DNA from: Beaufortia kweichowensis
Lineage: Eukaryota; Chordata; Actinopteri; Cypriniformes; Gastromyzontidae
DNA length: 64,000 bases
Reading direction: 5' to 3'
Assembly: GCA_019155185.1 (NCBI GenBank)
Contig: CM032795.1
Span: 11,635,795-11,699,794 of the forward strand
Of this stretch, positions 63,123 through 64,000 are shown in pieces. The notes beneath the pieces are model-generated. The model was not told the origin of the DNA. It saw only the letters and a list, made by a program, of their open reading frames with translations, and did not search any database. The position numbers and the translations under genes were made by a program. Position 1 is the stretch's first letter, and the number at the start of each line of letters is the position of its first letter.

Positions 63123-64000
63123 CTACCAAAGCAACAGAAAATGAGAGACAAAGAGAGAATAACATAAATAATTACCTTTTATAAGATCATAAAATATAAA
63201 TGCAGGTTCTGAGTTTTCTAAAGCATTATATAAACTATGAGAAGAATGTACTTAAAAAGGGAATAACTTCAGATTCAGAGTTCAGATTGGGTGTATGTGA
63301 AATACTTAAGAAGGCCTTAAATGCTCTCAAGACTCCTGAAAAAGTTAATATCAAGTCTGTTCTTCTTGAAACAACTAGTTTTGTAACTGATTTTCCAGCT
63401 GAAACTCTTTAGGACTGTAAAGTAATTCCGCTGTAGTCAGTGATGACACTGATGGTTTTCACATCATTTAAAGATTTTTTCTAGCTGAATTACCAACAAA
63501 GTGAAAAAAGTGATTCCAGGAAATAATGTTTCTTTCAAATTCTTTTGGAAACTTATCCCACTGAAGAATCAGTTTCATATTGTCATGTATAGCCAGCAAT
63601 AGCAATTTCAACCTCAAATGGAGAAGGGTGATGACTATTACAATCCTTACGTTTTCCTTATGCCAAAACTTGGCATGTACAGCTACACTAAGTTTCTCTT
63701 CATGGATTCAATCTGCTAAAAAAATCAACTGATCCGAAGTTGATAGCTAGTTGTCTTACTCAACAGGTTTTGGAGTTTTTCTATTAGTTGTAAGACCACC
63801 TGCCCAAAATCTACCCAGAGGGATTCTTCACACAATGAATTGAGTTCTTGCTTAAAAACTCCACCCTTGATTTTTCTGTAACCTTTTTCTGTTTCCTTGT
63901 GTGATGGTAGGATGCTTTTCTAAAGTCATTCCTGAGAAATGTTTTAACTGAGGAGAGTGTACAGCAAATCAAAGCTCTGAGGCATCTGCTTGCAGTAAGA
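63123..64000. other. ltbp3 intron sequence with unrecognised protein-like fragments
   Basis: No minus-strand ltbp3 exon is visible. On the plus strand there are short protein-like stretches interrupted by stops: a 70-codon frame at 63200-63412, one near 63615-63720 (EKGDDYYNPYVFLMPKLGMY), and one near 63912-63995 (DAFLKSFLRNVLTEESVQQI) next to plausible splice signals. I do not recognise a family. It could be a decayed transposon or pseudogene. Confidence 0.3.

Overview
This is vertebrate nuclear DNA from a ray-finned fish, most likely a cyprinid. Genes are split into short exons by GT-AG introns, the background is AT-rich with many CA, GA and TA microsatellites, and several short repeats look like families known from cyprinids. 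There is no sign of bacterial or viral organisation. Two large genes, both on the minus strand, fill most of the window. 

Region 1 (41 to about 41.8 kb) holds the 5' two thirds of a beta-spectrin gene, best matched to sptbn2 (beta-III spectrin). I traced 25 coding exons with consistent splice phases. They encode the N-terminus, both actin-binding CH domains, spectrin repeats 1-11 and the start of repeat 12 (about 1,501 of roughly 2,390 residues). The 3' third lies beyond the left edge. The main ATG is at 30250. A second first exon at 26296-26449 encodes a different N-terminus that splices in the same phase to the CH1 exon. A CpG-rich stretch with a candidate non-coding first exon lies at 41.24-41.8 kb. 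One exon (6054-6358) carries a 2-nt insertion that breaks the frame. 

Region 2 (about 41.8-52.3 kb) is intergenic. It contains a short serine/threonine-rich, mucin-like reading frame on the plus strand (47.7-49.4 kb) that looks decayed, and an elongator tRNA-Met gene at 50733-50805. 

Region 3 (52.3-63.1 kb) holds the 3' part of a latent TGF-beta binding protein gene, best matched to ltbp3. Twenty-four exons are in phase down to the stop codon, giving about 962 residues: one EGF domain, TB2, a hinge, eight EGF domains, TB3, four EGF domains, TB4 and two C-terminal EGF domains. The 5' part lies beyond the right edge. An identical copy of the tRNA-Met gene sits antisense in one ltbp3 intron. 

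The two large genes act in different places: ltbp3 in extracellular matrix (latent TGF-beta storage), sptbn2 in the submembrane cytoskeleton. Their linkage fits human 11q13, where LTBP3 and SPTBN2 are about a megabase apart; I infer inherited synteny, not functional coupling. Repeats include a SINE with an 18-bp target-site duplication, two MITE-like families, and a roughly 190-bp GA/CT microsatellite that directly abuts an ltbp3 splice acceptor. I found no clearly new biological system. The most interesting items are the alternative spectrin N-terminus, the spectrin frameshift, the tandem decayed exon copies, the CT-tract acceptor and the decayed mucin-like gene.
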